Positions 35,901-60,500 of a stretch of 64,000 bases of DNA are shown one piece after another. Position numbers and translations under genes: made by a program. The stretch comes from Coturnix japonica. Lineage: Eukaryota > Chordata > Aves > Galliformes > Phasianidae. The notes under the pieces were generated by a model that saw nothing but the letters and a program-made list of their open reading frames with translations, had not been told where the DNA came from and ran no database searches. How positions within the stretch are numbered: position 1 is the stretch's first letter; the number at the start of each line of letters is the position of its first letter. The stretch lies in contig NC_029516.1 in assembly GCF_001577835.2 (NCBI RefSeq), positions 76,426,801-76,490,800 on the forward strand, in the 5' to 3' direction.

Positions 35901-38900
35901 ACCTCAGGAAGGATCGGCTCTTTCCTAATGCTCATCTAACATCCAGCACCACATGAGTTGAGACAAGCATGAGACAAAAGATTAGATATTAGGAAGGAAT
36001 TCTTTACTGTGAGGGTGGTGAGAGGCTGGAACAGGTTGCCCAGAGAGGCTGTGAATGCCCACTCCATGGAAGCATTTAAGGCCAGGCTGGATGGGGCTCT
36101 GAGCAACATGGTCTAGAGGGAAGTGTCCCTGGCTATAACAGGGTGTTGGAACCAGGTGATCTTAAAGGCCTCTTCCAACCCAAACCATTCTATGATTTTA
36201 GGATACTCTCCCACAAGAACAAACAAAACAGAAAACCCTAACACTCTCTGAGATCAATGTCAAGTATCCATGTACACCAAACAGTAAAGGCTCCCGAATG
36301 GGACAGAATAAGACCTCTATTTCATTGAAAGAAAAATATATATATTCAACTACTAAGCATTTACTGTGTCTGAGTGCTTGCTTATTAATATCAGAGCTTT
36401 TTTTTTTTTTTTTTCCATTAAATTAAATAATTCCAATCTGAAGGTAGAAGGGCTGGATCATTGTGCTTTATAACTGTCTTAAGATCTACCTAGGATGTGA
36501 GTCTTAACATAAGTAGGGCCTGACTTCAGTAATGGATCTACATATCTACGTATTTATCTATCACTGACATAAACGTGTACCAGCTAAGAACTAAATTCCC
36601 AGGTCATTAAGAATTTCAAGGAGTAGATGTCCACCCAATAGAAGCTATGAGGGGGATACTCGAGCTAAGATAAGAATAGCAAGCATTCCAAAAATCTCCA
36701 ATCTGGAAACAATTTTGATACTCCCCCCCAACAACGGTCACATCTTAGAAGTTACTTTGGTTTGGAGTAATGTTGATTTCTCAAAAAAGAAAACACTTAA
36801 AACATTTGCCAGGCACTGCTTGGAAATGAGAAACAGTCTTTTCAAATAGGTTTGGAAACACAGGACTACCACCACCAACAGGCCTAAACAGAATACCTGC
36901 TGTATTGCAGACTTAGGATTTGTCTTTCTGTTCTGCAGTTTCTTCTCGATTCCTTTGTGCAACCTGATGTATCCACCTTCACTAACAGACCGCTGCCGAA
37001 GCTTACTCTTGTAAGTGTCATCCTGGCTGGAAGTCAGGCTTTCCGATGGTGAAGCTGAAAGGCTCTGTTCTCTACTTTGCCTGCCATGCTTTTCCTTGAG
37101 CGTATCTGAGGAGTCTTCAGAAACAGTCTCTGCATTTACTTTACAATTTTCATTTTCGTCTGTCTCCTTTTCCAATGGACTTTCAGTATCCATGGCTTCC
37201 ACAGCTGATGACTCAGGCTGCCTGGCAGACATAGGGCTATTTGAACTGCTCTCTACCAGCTGCATTTTGACACCATTTTCAATTGCTTCGGACTGCTCCA
37301 CAGGCTTTGAAAGATCATGAGGAGAGGCCTCTGCAGGCCCTGGGGGCAGGACGCCAGGCTGGGGTTCTGCTTTCTCCTCTGGCTCAACAGAGGAAGGAGC
37401 TCCATTCACAGTTGCTGTCACTTCCCCGGCTGTCAGCTCTACTGGCAGAGACTGCTCAGCACTGTCCACAGGAGGCATCTCAGCTGTAGTTTGCTCTGCT
37501 AAATTTTGTGTCGATTCTACTGTTTGAATATCTCCCTTTTGGTACACTGTAATTTGTTTCTCTTCCATCTGTTTGTGCACGTTCTCACAGATTTCAAGAA
37601 CCTCTGACATGAGGAGATGCCGGGCAAGCATGGCCAGTTCTGCCATACTACAGAAGTCAAAAGTTAATTCTGAAGTATAAGCAAATTCCAATAGCGGAAG
37701 GAAACTTGACTTGCAAAACCCTACCAAGAACAAAACAGAAGATTAGAGCAAGCACTGATGGCCCCCCTAGTTACACCAAAATACCCTATGATAGATACAA
37801 CAAGTTCACCTTTGATATGCTTAAGTCTTAAATTTACACTTTAAACACACCCACGTGAAGCCCCGCTACTCAAACCCAAATCACCGTCACTTACACAAAA
37901 ACATCCTCCTTATATATTTTGTTCATGGAAGCCAAACAGACAACTTTTTCAATAAGTAGAAGGGAAGTAGTTTCACAATAGAATTGTTAAGATGACTGTT
38001 TGAATAACTTTGAAGCAAATGAATCCTAATTTAACCCAAGTCTTTCAGGGCTGCTACATTCAGAAAGCATTTAAGAGTTATGTAATGACCGATACTGCAG
38101 AAAAATAAGGCTACAAAGTGGCCAGTGAGGGGTGGGGGAAAGAAAAAAAGAATATACAAAAACTTAGAAAGAAGCATTTGATATAATCTCCCACAGTTCA
38201 ATAAATCATACATCTAATACTTGGGGAACCTTCTGGACCATCATATATGTTCATTCATGTTTATTGTTCATGCAAAGACAGACGGTTAGGAAACCGCCGG
38301 GCAAGGAATGGAACACATGCAAGTTCTGCACAATATTCTTCATCACTATGAAGCTGTTTCTTGTGCATTTCTTTTTGGACCATCTCCCATCTTCAAAGAA
38401 ACAAAAGATTTGAGAAAGAAGCAAAAATATGGGTAATGATGTTTTCCAGACATGAGACAATTTAGTCTTTGCTTCTCAATCTGTTGAGAAGCCACTGAAC
38501 GTCTCTTCTTTGTGTCTTGTAATATTTAAAGTGTGGGACTAATGTAAGAAAAAAATGCAAGTAAATAAGCTAAAAAAAAAAGAAACCAAAGACTCTTAGA
38601 AATTAGGAGATAGAATTTCATTGTCAATTCAATATGGGAGATCAGATATGCAAAACCAGAGCGATCGCTTAAGCATTAAATGCATATAAAATACTTAGAG
38701 ATTAAAAGAAGAAAACAAAATTAGCAAGATATTGGCTGTCTCAAACACTCGAAAGAGACTAAAGCAAATACTGTACAGCGTACTTCAGATATAACAATTT
38801 CTATCTTTGAAACCCACAACAATTCACCTGACAGATCCACTACAGCTTCATGACTAGTGACAGCTCCCTTCTCAATGAAGAGCTCTCGGAAGTACTCGCT

Positions 38901-41900
38901 GTTGGCTGCCAAGACGGATTTGTGAGCTTTGTACTCCTCTCCTTCAATCAGCAGAGTCACATCACAGAACTGATTGGAAAGCCTCTGCTGATTCAGCTGG
39001 TTTAAGACTGACAGACAGTGTTTGGAAGACGACTGCTTCACAAGGCCCTTACTATCAACCTGCCACAAACAACATGATGAGAACTTCATTACATTTAGAC
39101 TATGCCATTCTTTAAGCATTCAAACTGAAACACAAAGACAATTACTTGCTGCAACCAGAAAAGTAGTTCAAGACCGTATCATCTTAACTCCCATTCTCTT
39201 TCTTTAGATGTGCCAAACCTCACCCTCCCTCCAAACAATTAAAAGCAAACAGGAAACATGGGAAGCCATATCCAATCAGTTCCTTTACTGTATTTTTCAA
39301 TGCTGCAACATGAAACTGCTTCTAGATTCAGAAGCCTTTACACACGTGAACCCCCAGTTACCACCATCAAACATTTTATATACAAACATAGCGTAGTTTA
39401 TTAAGTAACAGACACAAACATCATGAGAATCTTATATGGAATACTTCGCTTATACTTCTGCAGTTCATTTTCCCTCAAGTCTCACATGCATATATAGAAA
39501 CTTTATATATATAATCATTTTATTTTCCAAAGGCCACGTACTATCACTGGTTTCATGTCATATATACCAGTCACCTGCTTCCACATACTGAATATCTCTG
39601 CCAAATCATGTCATCTTATCCTTACCAGATAATCACAGCAATGGAAAATAGGTATGCAGCCAGGAATGCATTAACATCTCAAAGACATTCAGATGTAAAC
39701 AACAGTACTTACAAATACAAGCTCATGCTTTGCTATTGGCTTCTTCTTTGCAGGCTTTGGGGATGCAGCTGGGATTGACGCCGCGTTACTCACTTCATCA
39801 TCTGTTTCATTACTGTCTTCGTGAGATTTTACATCCAGTCCAAGCTCCTCAAGCATTTCTGAAGGATCTGACAGAGATCTAGAACGATCCAGCTTTTCCT
39901 GGCACTTGCTGCATTCTTTAATGTAATCTTTAACCTGCTTAAGAATACCTAAGGAAAATTAACAGATTATCATTAGGTTTCTAATCTTCATTCAATTCAC
40001 CTTAAAAGCATAATTAAATACGTAAGTGACGAGCGAAAATAGATGAAATGATTATTTAAGAAAAATGAAGTCAGTTCTCTGTGCTTTCCCTTTATAGCAG
40101 TTCTGTCACAAGGTCAGTATAAAAGCCTATGGAACACACTCCTTTATGCTTCAAAATCTACCAGATCTCAGAACCTCGGCTGACACAGTGTTAGACTCAC
40201 GCTGCTCATCCTATTGTGGAGCACACCGTGTTCCATTGTTAGATATGCATCCCTGTTAAGGACTGGCAAAACACAGACCTCAAGCAACCTGGGACACACC
40301 ATCACAGGACATCTGTGCCCATTTCAGACATGGTTTATGTTCCCCTGATTCCTGCTAGAACCTGGGCAGGACACACGGTCTCCTATTTGCAGATCACACT
40401 TCTAATACCATTCTCAACCCCTGGGCCACAGTCCAGCCCATTGGTTGCCAACTGCAGCCCCAGTAGGTCAGCATCAACCTAGGAATGATGAATGAGTGAA
40501 GGCTGCTGTCCCCTAACACCAAGGAAGGATCATCACAGCAGGGCAAGCGCTACCTTCACAGAGACAAGAGATAAAATGCATAAATTGAAAGCTAGGTGTG
40601 AATTTCAGCATTCTCATTATAAGAGAAATAAGAAAAGATAGGTTATGCAATAAAGCTACCTAATAAAATTGAAAGATACAGAACATCCTACTCTGACAAA
40701 CAGAAAATAAACTGATGTCCATTAAGAATGTATCAGTTGATGGATGCCAAGGATAACAGCAGATTCCATAACAGTCTGATGTTGGGCAGACAGCAAGATC
40801 CTACACGAAGGCAAGGAGACCGTCATCCAGAATGTGTCTATCAACTTGGAGACTCCAACTCCTTTTTCACATCAAACAACTTCAACCCAACAAGATCTGG
40901 ACTGGAATGATGGACTGCAGCTAGAGCATGAAGCCTACAAATTAAGACAGAGAAAACTAATGCTGCAAAGGCAGACATTAGGGGAAAATGATTTCTACAG
41001 AATGTGGTGAGGCAATGGTACAGGTTGTCCATGGAAACTGTGGATGTCCCAGCCCTGGAACCATTCAAAGCCCAGATGGATGAGGCACTGGGCCCTGATC
41101 TGGTAAGTGGCAGCCCTGCCCACAACTCAATGATCATTAAGGCCTCACCTGAGCTAAGCCGTTCTATGATTTGCTTACTGATGACTGAAAAAAAAAGCAG
41201 AAAGAGAGAAGCAGGATGAACAGAAAGCAGGCCCTGGGCAACTGAGAAGCTGGAGATTTGTTTAATGGATACCTCAGATTGCAAGTAGAACACCAGCTCT
41301 GTAGGGAGCACAGATCCCAAGTGACTGGCTCAGCTATAAGGAAGCTTTGAAAGGGCTGACAATAGCAGTACACAGGGAAATGGTTTTAAGTTGAAAGAGG
41401 GAAGATTTAGGTTGGATGTCAGGGGGAAGTTCTTTACTAGGAGAGTGGTTAGGCCCTGGAACAGGCTGCCCAGGGAGGTTGTGGATGCCCCGTCCTTGGA
41501 GGTGTTCAAGACCAGGTTGGACGGGGCCCTGGGCAACCTGATCTAGTAAAGGTGTATGTTTGGTGGCCCTGCCAGGCAGGGGGGTTGGAACTACGTGATC
41601 CTTGAGGTCCCTTCCAACCCGAGTCATTCTGTGATTCTGTGTGAAGCTGTGGGTGGGAATTACTGATGTTAACACAGCACAGTTTCTAACTGCTGTGACA
41701 TCAGTCCACTCCCAGCCGGGGGTTAACTCTTGTGCGTGCAGCTTCCCATTGGATGGAAACAGGCAAATATAACGGTGAGTGCAACAAGCACACTTACAGT
41801 GCTGGTACTGGATAGCGAAGCCAACACCTTAAAGACTGACCTAAGGCCACATAGCACACAACGGAGCCGCCAGAAGCATCAAGCAGGAGCTCTCTCACGA

Positions 41901-42363
41901 CACATCCCCCTTTGAAGGGCAAAGCCTCCCACTCCCAAAGCTCCAGCCGCGAGGTGGCAGAGCACGCTCGGACAGCCCCCCAGCGTCCCCACGGCCAGGA
42001 GGAGCACGGCAACCCATGGCAGCACCATCCCCTGGGGTGCCCCCCGCTCTCACCTCGCCACCAGTACTTCTGCGACAGCCCCTGCCATGTCTGCAGCCGG
42101 GTGCGGTGCGCTCCGTCGGGCGCCAGGTGGGCGGCGCGGATGAGGCGGGCGCGGCGCTCGGCCTGCAGCACCACCTCGAGCTCGGCGAAGCGCTGCTGGT
42201 CCCTCTGCCGCCGCTGGTAGTACAGGGTCCCACCCCGCACCACGTAGCAGGCGGCCGCTTTGCGGATCTTTCGCTTGGCGTTGCCCTCCGTGCCGGGCGC
42301 GTAAGGCTCCCGCTCGTTGGTGAGGTAGCGGAGGATGGCCAGGTAGCTCTCCTCGCTGGACAT
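29906..42363 (-). CDS. ZBTB11: ZBTB11, BTB and 12-zinc-finger transcription factor
   Basis: Eleven minus-strand exons join in frame to 1047 residues (human 1053): 42054-42363, 39713-39948, 38828-39059, 36897-37720, 35336-35515, 34623-34859, 33643-33787, 32149-32266, 31693-31851, 31035-31210, 29906-30432. N-terminus [20 protein letters not shown]; residues about 85-125 form an integrase-like HHCC zinc-binding module (HLAPDGAH ... YWWRG ... CSKCQ) split by intron 1. A BTB domain follows ([20 protein letters not shown], about 200-300), then an acidic Ser-rich linker and twelve C2H2 fingers (about 565-930), e.g. [14 protein letters not shown] and [19 protein letters not shown]. The C-terminus matches human ([20 protein letters not shown]). 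It is a nuclear regulator of housekeeping and mitochondrial-related genes. Every intronic CR1 is antisense to the gene. Confidence 0.97.
32905..33124 (+). mobile_element. CR1 3' fragment in ZBTB11 intron
   Basis: Plus-strand CR1 3' end (GGCACTGGAATGGCTGCCCA, TTGGACTAGATGATCTTG, ending GTGATTCTATGG), antisense to ZBTB11. Confidence 0.92.
34098..34535 (+). mobile_element. CR1 fragment in ZBTB11 intron
   Basis: Plus-strand CR1 from the ORF2 tail (GGGCTGGAGCACCTCTCCTA) to the 3' end (CTGTGATTCTGTGATT). It keeps a frame ending in [20 protein letters not shown], typical of CR1. Antisense to ZBTB11. Confidence 0.93.
35975..36196 (+). mobile_element. CR1 3' fragment in ZBTB11 intron
   Basis: Plus-strand CR1 3' end (GAGAGGCTGGAACAGGTTGC ... 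CCATTCTATGATTTT), antisense to ZBTB11. Next to it at about 36340-36420 are an AT run and a T homopolymer. Confidence 0.9.
40970..41172 (+). mobile_element. Diverged CR1 3' fragment
   Basis: Plus strand: AGAATGTGGTGAGGCAATGG, CCCTGGAACCATTCAAAGCC and a terminal GTTCTATGATT. It is much more diverged than its neighbour at 41.4 kb, so older. Confidence 0.75.
41345..41640 (+). mobile_element. CR1 3' fragment
   Basis: Plus-strand CR1 3' end with GGTTGTGGATGCCCCGTCCT, GGTTGGAACTACGTGATCC and the ATTCTGTGATTCTGTG terminus. It is antisense to ZBTB11 and well preserved. Confidence 0.93.
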
Positions 42364-42735
42364 GGCGAGACGAGGACGCGCGGGGCCGGGCTCCCGCTCC
42401 CGGGGCCGGCTGTGTGCGGTGGGCCCCGGGAGAGGGGGGCCGGGGGACGGCGGGGATCCGAGCGGGGCGGGGTGGGCGCCGGGCGCCGCCGGGAGCAGTG
42501 AGGGGGAGGGGAACGGACGGGCAGCGGGAGCCGGGCCTGAGGGGGAACTGGAGTTTCGCGGCCAGCGGCGGCGGGAGGGAGGGAGAAGCTCGGGCAGCAG
42601 CAGCAACGGAAAGACAAAATGGCTGCTGCACAAGAGGAAGTGGCGTCAGCGGCCCGCGCCCCGCGGCGGGGGCGGGTGAGCGTGCGCGAGGAAGGGAGAG
42701 AAAGAGTGGGGCCGCCATCTTGGAGCTGGGCATGG
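42050..42735 (-). promoter_or_regulatory. CpG island and promoter of ZBTB11
   Basis: Dense CpG sequence covering the first coding exon and its upstream side (GGGGCCGGGCTCCCGCTCCC near 42382). A CAAGATGGCGGC-type YY1-like motif is on the minus strand at 42713-42724. Long open frames on both strands here are a consequence of the high GC content. Confidence 0.75.
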
Positions 42736-42740
42736 AATGA

Positions 42741-42832
42741 GATCACAGAATCACAGAATTATCAAGGTTGGAAAAGACCTAGAAGATCATCTAGTCCAAC
42801 CATCACCAATACTTCCCGGGTAAATCATATTA
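42741..42832 (-). mobile_element. CR1 3' terminal fragment
   Basis: Only about 90 bp of the antisense CR1 3' end (ATCACAGAATCACAGAATTA, AGACCTAGAAGATCATC), directly upstream of the ZBTB11 CpG island. It closely matches the start of the copy at 47.47 kb. Confidence 0.88.
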
Positions 42833-43054
42833 GATGGCTTCGTGGGGTGCCTTGTTGTTCCTCAGCTGTGTCACCAGGGGGTGCAGAAGAGGTGGGTGCA
42901 AGCGCCTCTGAGCTGAGGGGCAGGAGGCAAGAAATGCAGGATTGTGCACAGAATTCTGGTTATATGTGAGATGTTTCATCTTATGGCATCCTTACACTTC
43001 ACTGCAATAAACTCAAGCATCCAAAGTCTGCAAGACTTCAGTGTGTGACCTGAT

Positions 43055-43372
43055 TGTCGGTATGGGAAATTGGTAATCACAGCCTCTGATTAACCAGCTA
43101 AGGCAAATGTTGGGTCAGCTGTGGGAGCACAGGTGAGAGTAATTGAGCTGTGCTCCCGGAAGGGGTGGAGCTTGACTGCACCTCCTCTAGACCTCATTTA
43201 AGGGCTGACCACCACTAAGGCAGCATCTCTTGGAGATTGCTCCCTGGTGGAGATTGCCTCAGCAGTTCCCAGTGAAGGCATCCATATGGGTGAGTTTTTC
43301 CCTATAAATAAACTCTTGAATATCTGTTACCATCTTTGTATCATTCCACCTTACGTTGTCATATGTGACAAT
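43055..43372 (+). repeat. LTR-like interspersed repeat, copy 2
   Basis: About 318 bp in the opposite orientation to copy 1 at 3672-3990 and similar over the full length. It starts GGTATGGGAAATTGGTAATC after a TGTC, has CTCATTTAAGGGCTGACC and an ATAAATAAACTC polyadenylation-like motif near 43302, and ends near ACCTTACGTTGTC. A solo LTR is likely but the family is unassigned. It is a fossil with no coding part. Confidence 0.6.
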
Positions 43373-43536
43373 CAATTCCTATGTATCACTTGTGGTTGTT
43401 ATAAGCAGATTGTTTCTAATGGCTTATTTCTGCTTTTCAGCTGATGAACTTCATATGCAATTGTTAAGACTTGCTTTGACAGGCATGTATGCAGGGTGCA
43501 AGCAATACCAAAATACCAAATACAAATACCAAATAC

Positions 43537-43601
43537 TGGTAACTAGTGATAGGACTAGATGTAATAGCCTGAAGTTGCACCAGAAGAAGTTGCAATCCAG
43601 A
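43537..43601 (+). mobile_element. Very short CR1 remnant
   Basis: ACTAGTGATAGGACTAGATG followed by CCTGAAGTTGCACCAGAAG matches the CR1 block usually seen before the 3' end. It is the only recognisable part. Confidence 0.5.
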
Positions 43602-43834
43602 AGATAAAGTTTATATTCTCCTAAACTTCTACTAAGTTAAACACCGCTTTCCTGAAGCTATTACTACCCAAAGCTAAGGGGGAGTTTGGGCACACTGCCT
43701 ACAAGGCACAAGTACTAAACTAGAGAGCTGTGTACCTTACATTAACAATTTTGGATGCCATTTTGCCTGGGAGTAGGAGCTAAGCTAGTTTTCTGACTCC
43801 TCCGCTTAATTTCTTATGCTGATGGATGGAGAGC

Positions 43835-44525
43835 TTTTGTGCTTTCAGAAAGGTATCCTTAAAGAGCTGCCAGCTCTGTTCTGTTTCTTTGTCTCTAAGG
43901 ACAGTTTCCCAGGGAATCTCATCCAGTAATTCCTTAAATAGATTGAAGTTCACTGTCCTGAAATTCAGGATTCAGAATCCATTCTTTGCTAGACTCACAT
44001 TCCTTGAGATCACAAACTCAACCTACAGCCCAGGCTGCCACTGATCTTAATCTCTTTTAATGACCTCCTCCACATGGTGAACACCTGGTCTAAATAGCAC
44101 TTGCCCTCTCATTTGTCTATCCAGTACCTGGACTAGGAAGTTAACAACAGACTCCAGCAGTCTCCTGGATTGCTCGCAGCTCACAGCATTGTTTTCATAG
44201 AAGATATCTGGGTGGTAGAAATCCCCCACCAGGATGAGAGGCTTCCAGTGTGATGCCTCTTGCAGCTGAAGCAAGATCTTGTCAACAGGCACTCCTTGAC
44301 CAGATGGCCTGAAATAGACCCTGACAACCAGATGTCCTTCATTGGTCTGGTCCCCAGATGTAACCCATAGGCTGTATCATCCTGCTAATGCTAGTTTCTC
44401 ACAGGCAGCCCTTCAGTCTTAACATAAGGAGGCAAATCCACCACCTTTCCTTCTACAAAGCTTGTAGCCCTCAGCTGCAGTATTCTAGCTACATGATTCA
44501 TTCCCAGCGTCCTTCTGCGATAACA
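43835..44525 (-). mobile_element. Old CR1 fragment, ORF2 endonuclease region
   Basis: On the minus strand a broken frame reads QLQEASHWKPLILVGDFYHP, then NAVSCEQSRRLLES, matching the CR1 apurinic-like endonuclease core (the GDFNHPDI motif). Flanking antisense text continues the CR1 5' half on both sides. It is the only sizeable 5'-half CR1 piece here, since the others are 3' ends, and it is strongly diverged. Confidence 0.75.
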
Positions 44526-45120
44526 ATTTTAAGCTTATTCAACCTGTTACAAATGGTTTAAGCGCTGCTAACTGGATCACAAATGCAGAATGGCCATATT
44601 AGGTCAAATTGTGCCATTCAGCTTAGCAAAAGCTCAAGGAAAGACTGCAAGGCAAGACCTTAATAAGCCTTGCTTGACAAAGCTTCCAGCACTCTGTGGT
44701 CTTGTTACTTTCTAAGGAGTTGAATCTCAACCTGTTTAATTGCCATATGGTTTGTGAAATATTCATTTCTGAAACCCTTTTTCCTTTTATCCTGTTCAAT
44801 CCCTTTGCAAACATCTGGTTTCATAATGCAGGGGGTGTACTTTGTGTCACAGTCTGCACTGTTTCACATCCCCTACAGTTTGTATTCTGAACTCATAACT
44901 CTATGCCGTTTGACATTCATGTCGTAGCTTATTCTGCTTGTGCACATATCAGCTCAGACCTTCCTAATGCCCGGACTACTCTGTTTTAAGACTTCCAAGA
45001 TGTCTTCTAGCACAGCAGATCCTTTAAGGAAATGAGCATTTCATGGCATAAGGGTGTTCATCAGTCTTTAATTCTCTTCAGCATCTGTTACACGGTCGAA
45101 AAGAACACGGCACAAGTTGT
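44526..45120. other. Intergenic gap between the old CR1 and RPL24
   Basis: No gene, RNA or repeat that I can support. Confidence 0.45.
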
Positions 45121-45136
45121 GAAAGCGAGTCAGCTG

Positions 45137-45142
45137 TTTATT
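45137..45142 (-). terminator. Poly(A) signal, RPL24
   Basis: AATAAA on the minus strand 25 bp beyond the RPL24 stop, giving the very short 3'UTR usual for ribosomal protein genes. Confidence 0.8.
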
Positions 45143-45166
45143 CAGTATGGCTAACACATTGGCAAG

Positions 45167-57507
<12,341 letters not shown>

Positions 57508-60500
57508 TAGGCTCTGTTTCACTAAGGACTAGGGATTCCATTTCAGTTTTGTTTGTTTTTGTTCCCCCATTTATATAAAACTTATTTCCATTATTGTGTG
57601 CTTGGATTTTATTTATTCACATTCTATACTCATGTTAACAATTTGTTTTAATTGGCAGTCTGCTCATGTTGCTGAGGACTGACGTATACTGTGCTAGCTT
57701 GAAGTCAACGAAGTTCTCAGTGTCTTTCATTATGCACTTTATTTTCTAACACGTAGCTGATATTCTAGTAAATGGCTTCCTTGAAATTAGTTCTGAAGGG
57801 GCGCAGAGGGGTGTTGGCTGTAAATTCACCTCAATGAACGTGTTAGTTAGTCTTCTGATTATTTTTTTTCCTTCTAGAAAACAGAATTGAATCCTTGCTC
57901 TGCAAAGAGAAAAATCTGATGAAAGAAGATGAAAGCAGTTGCCTTTCAGAGCTTTTGACTACAGCAAGTGTTAGTTAGCATTTCAGATATGCGTTCCATG
58001 AATCCTGTGTCCAAGCCAGTGACATCTTACTATCTTTTACTTGAAGCTGCTGGCTCAGAGTTTGGTCAGTTATATAGATTCTGAAACAAAGACTTAGAGG
58101 AGTCAGACCTTAGGGGAGCTTCAAACAAACTTTGGTCTTTGTTTTCCCTGGGGTTGAATTTCCCTGTTTTTTCTCAGGTAAGAAAAAACTCAAAGTGGAA
58201 CCTGTAGCAGCCTTTACCAAGTTTCAAAAGGGCATGTGATCTGGGAGCTTAGTTTCCAAGAGTACACTGCTGACTTACAGCAGCGGACTTAATGATACGT
58301 ATTTTGCCTCCACGAGGTTGCTAATGTCATTTTGGGATTCATGACTTTCTAGACATGAGTGTGTTTGATGGATCACAACTCCTATATACAGCTATGAATA
58401 TTAAAAGCAAATGTCATGACTTAAAACTATTGATATCTCTCTTGGTTGTTTCTTTTTTGGGGAAGTTGTTTTTCCTTTTTCTACTTGATGGTATTTGACA
58501 TTCCAATTATGTGTAGATAAGAAACTATCTTAATTGCCTGTTGGAAAATACACTTAGTTTCCTAAACTGTGCTTTCCATTTAAACTCCAGGCAAGGAATT
58601 GCAGGTATATTTTGTGTAAACCATTTTTTTAATTACTTTTTTTTTTTTTTTTTTAGTGAAGAAAGATTAGGTAACTTGTATGACAAATGCAGGAAGGGAA
58701 ATTAGTTTTGCCAGTGGATGTTAGATTGATGTGACTTTTAGGGGAAAGTTAGCTTTGCTATTATTGTCTTTTGCAACATGCAGTGAAAAGCCGGTGTTTC
58801 CAACAGTTTGCTTATACTAATTCCTCCAAGAACAATACTGCCAGTCGCACAGACATGAACATGTACGCCTACTGCATCTCTCTGAACACACAGATTAACT
58901 TCTGGTGCTACTGTGTCACTGAAATCAACTAGCCCTGTCCTAAAGTAATTCTTCTGACCATGTTGCCATACAAAATAACATAGTTGTTGTAAAAGCTTTT
59001 GTTGCTTGTCTATTTTAGGTTCTGAACTGAAGTTTACCATAGTTCAGGTGTTTGGCATGAGGGCAGCATCCACCTGAGGCCTCAAAATAGCCTTTTTTTA
59101 GAACATAAGTGGTGTATTGGAGTTGTACCAACCCTCTGCGCAGTGGTGGAATTCACCTTGGAAGAATAAAGCTTACCTCTGCATATAGAGTAGCCATCAT
59201 CTTTGTGTTTATCTATTTAGGTGTTTTTTGTCTGGAATTCTAAGGCACTGAATGCTCAAAAGACCTGCCACTGTAGCCTAGCTGACAGCTGACCTTGCCT
59301 TGCATACATGAGAGCATTAAACATAATGAGGCAGTGTATTCTCAATGTGCTATTTCCTAACTCGGTCTCGTTTACAGCATATTCGTGGTGTAACCGGATT
59401 CATCACTAATCTTAGAACTTACATGCTTAGTGTTGGAAGGTGGTAGAGGTGCACTGAGGTATCACAATATCTAAATGGCTGTACAAAGCAGTGTGTAGTC
59501 TACCTGGCCATACCCTTGTCCTCTGAAGTTTCTCAGTGTGTATTTGGGTTGCTCATGCTTGGAGATCTCTGTGGTTCTTCTTGACCATCAGTCTATTGCC
59601 AAGATTCCGCAAGCCTTCTAAGAGAACTTATCTTTGAATCATTTATTGGACTGTAGCATCTGAAGGCAGCAGCTAGGTATAAGCTCTCTTTTGCAGCAGA
59701 GTGCTCAATTAGCGTGTGCCAGATCTGCAAAAAAAACTAGACCACTGTCTGGATAAAAAATGCATCGCTGAAGACACCGCAGTGCTATAAATATTTCTGT
59801 TTTGTACTAGGAGACTTTTTCTGATGTTCTGAAAAACATCATGTATATGCATAAGATTGGAAGGTACAGAAATCTAATATAGGTGAAACTTTGGGTTAGC
59901 GTTTACGGGGCTAAAAGTAATTAGTTTATGCATGTACAGAACACTTGCAATCTGGCCATTGAAACATACAGAGGGAAAGGCATAATAAGGGATATGGTGT
60001 CGAAATAAGGAATAAATGGTTCATACTTTGCAATGGCTTCTTTAGATCCATTCTAAGCTCTCAAAAAGTCAGTATGTGGAAATGGACACATTTTATATAT
60101 AGTTTAACATTTACTCTTGTTTGTCTATTTAAGCTTTCTTCATCCAAGTGTAATTTTTTCCACAGATAGGGGTGTACAGCTCCCTTTGGAGATGATGGAG
60201 ATTTCATAAAATAATCAAAAGGCCAAGTATATGAAAATCCATGTCTGAAACTTTCCCGTAGTAATACTGTGTGTCTTTTGGTAGTTTGCTTTTGCAAGGC
60301 TTTTGTATTCAACAGAAGAACGTACGTTGTAGGAGGAGAGTTGTTTTCTTGGCATGGACTCACCCTGCAGTGCTGATGGTTACTATTTGTCAGGCAATGT
60401 CTGCTCTGCTGTGAGTCTAGTTTAAGCACTTTGATTTGTAAAGATTGGTTAAATGGAGATTTGCCTGACTATTTTGAATGATGAACCAACACAACTAGCT

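Larger units (their letters stand above)
39949..42053 (-). other. ZBTB11 intron 1 with two CR1 fragments
   Basis: The intron separates the two halves of the HHCC zinc-binding module. Apart from the CR1 fragments at 40970-41172 and 41345-41640, nothing in it resembles a gene. Confidence 0.7.

Noticed and set aside
36738-36896. Extension of ZBTB11 exon 4 beyond its donor
   Set aside because: The family sequence leaves at AIQQ, where a GTATTC donor is present; the rest is intron.
41794-42746. Three long minus-strand frames at the ZBTB11 promoter
   Set aside because: Only the frame starting at 42363 matches ZBTB11; the other two are GC-driven shadows.
57877-57980. Possible extra 3' exon of CEP97 (AAAACAGAATTGAATCC after a CTAG acceptor)
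   Set aside because: The reading frame already ends with the conserved C-terminus at 57507.
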